This document shows positions 12,937 through 13,975 of a DNA stretch of 13,975 nt, in pieces. The notes below the pieces were generated by a model that saw nothing but the letters and a program-made list of their open reading frames with translations, searched no databases and was not told where the DNA came from. Source of the DNA: Lachnospiraceae bacterium. Its GTDB lineage: Bacteria > Bacillota > Clostridia > Lachnospirales > Lachnospiraceae. Location: contig JAAVAA010000050.1 of assembly GCA_014804285.1 (NCBI GenBank), forward strand, positions 42,514 to 56,488, read 5' to 3'. The stretch's first letter is position 1; every line of letters begins with the position of its first letter. Made by a program: the position numbers and the translations under genes.

Positions 12937-13438
12937 GCACTCTAAATCCATACTCTTTCTTTAATCTTTCAAAAATCTCAAAAGCTACCGGACAAATCTC
13001 TATCACATCTAACACACTAAACAAACTTGTCAATCTCTCTGGCTGATTGGTATACGGATATTTTTTACAGCTGTCAGGTTTACAATCTCCCAACTTACAG
13101 TTACCATCTTCCTGTAAGAAATCGCATGGCTTATGCTTAGTTTGATAGCTCATGTCATACTCTTCTTTTTCCAAGTAATCATTAACGAATTGTTCTGGTG
13201 TGATTCCCAAATATTGGGCATCCCTGTCAATATCTTCTGCCGGAATACTTCCTTTATACATCTTGCAGCAATTTCTGCACTTACTGCAATCATAGTCAGC
13301 AAATAATTCTTTATGTAAACGAAAAAACTGCCTATCTAACTCGTCATCATCCGCATGGCATTTCAAATAACTTCGGAATTTAAAGTTCTCATTTCCCTTT
13401 TTCTTGGCTTCTGCCCTCACTTTATCTGGGTGTATCAT
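12929..13438 (-). CDS. YkgJ family cysteine cluster protein
   Basis: 169 residues. Cys51, Cys54, Cys57 and Cys58 form the CxxCxxCC signature; Cys105, Cys114, Cys119 and Cys124 complete the second cluster typical of the family (PF03692), which probably binds zinc or an Fe-S centre. The biological role of the family is not established. The ATG at 13438 has AGGAAGGA rather far upstream (about 12 bases). It is the first gene of a likely two-gene unit with the AlbA_2 gene. Confidence 0.85.
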   Translation of the reverse strand: MIHPDKVRAEAKKKGNENFKFRSYLKCHADDDELDRQFFRLHKELFADYDCSKCRNCCKMYKGSIPAEDIDRDAQYLGITPEQFVNDYLEKEEYDMSYQTKHKPCDFLQEDGNCKLGDCKPDSCKKYPYTNQPERLTSLFSVLDVIEICPVAFEIFERLKKEYGFRVRR

Positions 13439-13484
13439 ACAATTAATTTATCCTTCCTATATTTTTCACTTTGTATTCCTATTT

Positions 13485-13513
13485 ATTATGCAGTATTTCT
13501 ATTAGAAAAGCAA
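13485..13513 (-). promoter_or_regulatory. Predicted promoter of the YkgJ / AlbA_2 unit
   Basis: Minus strand: -35 TTGCTT (13508-13513), 17-bp spacer, -10 CATAAT (13485-13490, five of six bases). It lies about 47 bp upstream of the ATG at 13438. Confidence 0.5.
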
Positions 13514-13568
13514 CAAACTACATTAGAATAAATCTTCAGAGTGTATCATAGCAATCCTCCCCGGCTGG

Positions 13569-13597
13569 TTGATTTGGCTGCGCTGTTATGCTATAGT
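13569..13597 (+). promoter_or_regulatory. Predicted promoter of the GNAT gene at the right edge
   Basis: Plus strand: -35 TTGATT (13569-13574), 17-bp spacer, -10 TATAGT (13592-13597) preceded by TGC, an extended -10. It is about 60 bp upstream of ATG 13659 and diverges from the minus-strand promoter at 13485-13513. Confidence 0.55.
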
Positions 13598-13658
13598 TCT
13601 ATTGGAAACAACCTGACAAAAATTATTTTATTTAATCACTGTGAAGGGATCTGATTTT

Positions 13659-13975
13659 ATGGACATTATCCGATTAACAATCCCCACCGAGGAATATTTG
13701 GATTAAGTGTGGGACTACCGCCAGGAATGTCTGGACGCGGACAGCCACATGGATGGCTGCGGTCCTCTGCGGCGAGCCGAAAGTCCGGCAGAATGGCTGG
13801 TATATGTAATCAGCTGCATGAATCCTGCCACGCTTCCAGAGGGCAAGGTGCAAGCAACCCTGTTTCTCGCCGTCCGGGAATCGGACAACAAGGTGGTGGC
13901 TATGATTCAGGTGCGGCATTACTTCAACGAATATTTAGAAAAATACGCCGGTAACATCGGCTACTCCACCCGCCC
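13659..13975 (+). pseudogene. GNAT acetyltransferase interrupted by an in-frame stop at codon 16 (3' end beyond window)
   Basis: From ATG 13659 (AAGGGA about ten bases upstream) the frame reads MDIIRLTIPTEEYLD, then TAA at 13704-13706, then continues open to the edge as VWDYRQECLDADSHMDGCGPL and so on. The continuous frame matches an acetyltransferase family that I recall as starting I-R-L-x-x-P-T-x-E-Y-L-x-x-V-W-x-Y-R, with VAMIQVRHYFNEYLE and NIGYSTRP near residues 75-105, the strand pair before the acetyl-CoA loop. The stop could be one base from CAA, AAA or GAA. GTG at 13707 directly follows the stop and might allow restart. The gene is visibly richer in G+C than its left neighbours. A sequencing error cannot be excluded. 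Confidence 0.65.

Noticed and set aside
13709..13954. 81-codon ORF on each strand near the right edge
   Set aside because: Both are out of frame with the recognisable GNAT frame starting at 13659.

Overview
The window looks like a chromosomal segment of a low-to-mid G+C Firmicute, most likely a gut Lachnospiraceae/Clostridia relative. Supporting signs are strong AGGAGG-type ribosome binding sites, a TTG start behind one of them, LexA sites of the Gram-positive GAAC-N4-GTTC type, and gene families common in that group (Cas4-like/Rad3-like nuclease-helicase, TIGR03915/TIGR03916 pair, His-less HPr-like protein, TraX-like protein). The assignment comes from gene content and sequence style, not from a database search.

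Left part (1-4640), all on the minus strand. It holds a nuclease-helicase cut by the window edge (1-1778), an HPr-like small protein lacking the catalytic histidine (2000-2227), and a two-gene operon encoding the radical SAM protein TIGR03916 and its partner TIGR03915 (4439 down to 2350). The operon promoter is flanked by two LexA-type operators, one over the transcription start and one just upstream of the -35, so the pair is probably SOS-controlled. The radical SAM protein has a helix-hairpin-helix and ends in a sliding-clamp-like QISLF motif.

Middle (4640-9898). A plus-strand ABC-2 exporter operon (ATPase plus two permeases, 4836-7287) of unknown substrate converges on a minus-strand operon of traX-like gene, GNAT acetyltransferase and rarA (9898 down to 7322). 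The two meet at a 19-bp hairpin. RarA starts with QLSLF, also a clamp-binding motif. Nuclease-helicase, radical SAM pair and RarA make the first 9 kb rich in genome-maintenance genes.

Right part (9888-13975) is AT-rich and accessory-like, with several broken genes. It contains the first codons of an AAA-ATPase-like gene whose promoter now appears to drive traX; the C-terminal half of an AlbA_2/ATP-binding protein, split by a frame break at an A7 run inside a hairpin; the N-terminal half of a cyclase/palm-like protein; an intact AlbA_2 protein; and a YkgJ-type cysteine cluster protein. At the right edge a G+C-richer GNAT gene on the plus strand has an in-frame stop at codon 16. I found no tRNA, rRNA, CRISPR array or transposase gene. 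The best candidates for new biology are the dual-operator SOS control and clamp motif of the TIGR03916 gene, and the decayed cyclase-like/AlbA_2 cluster.
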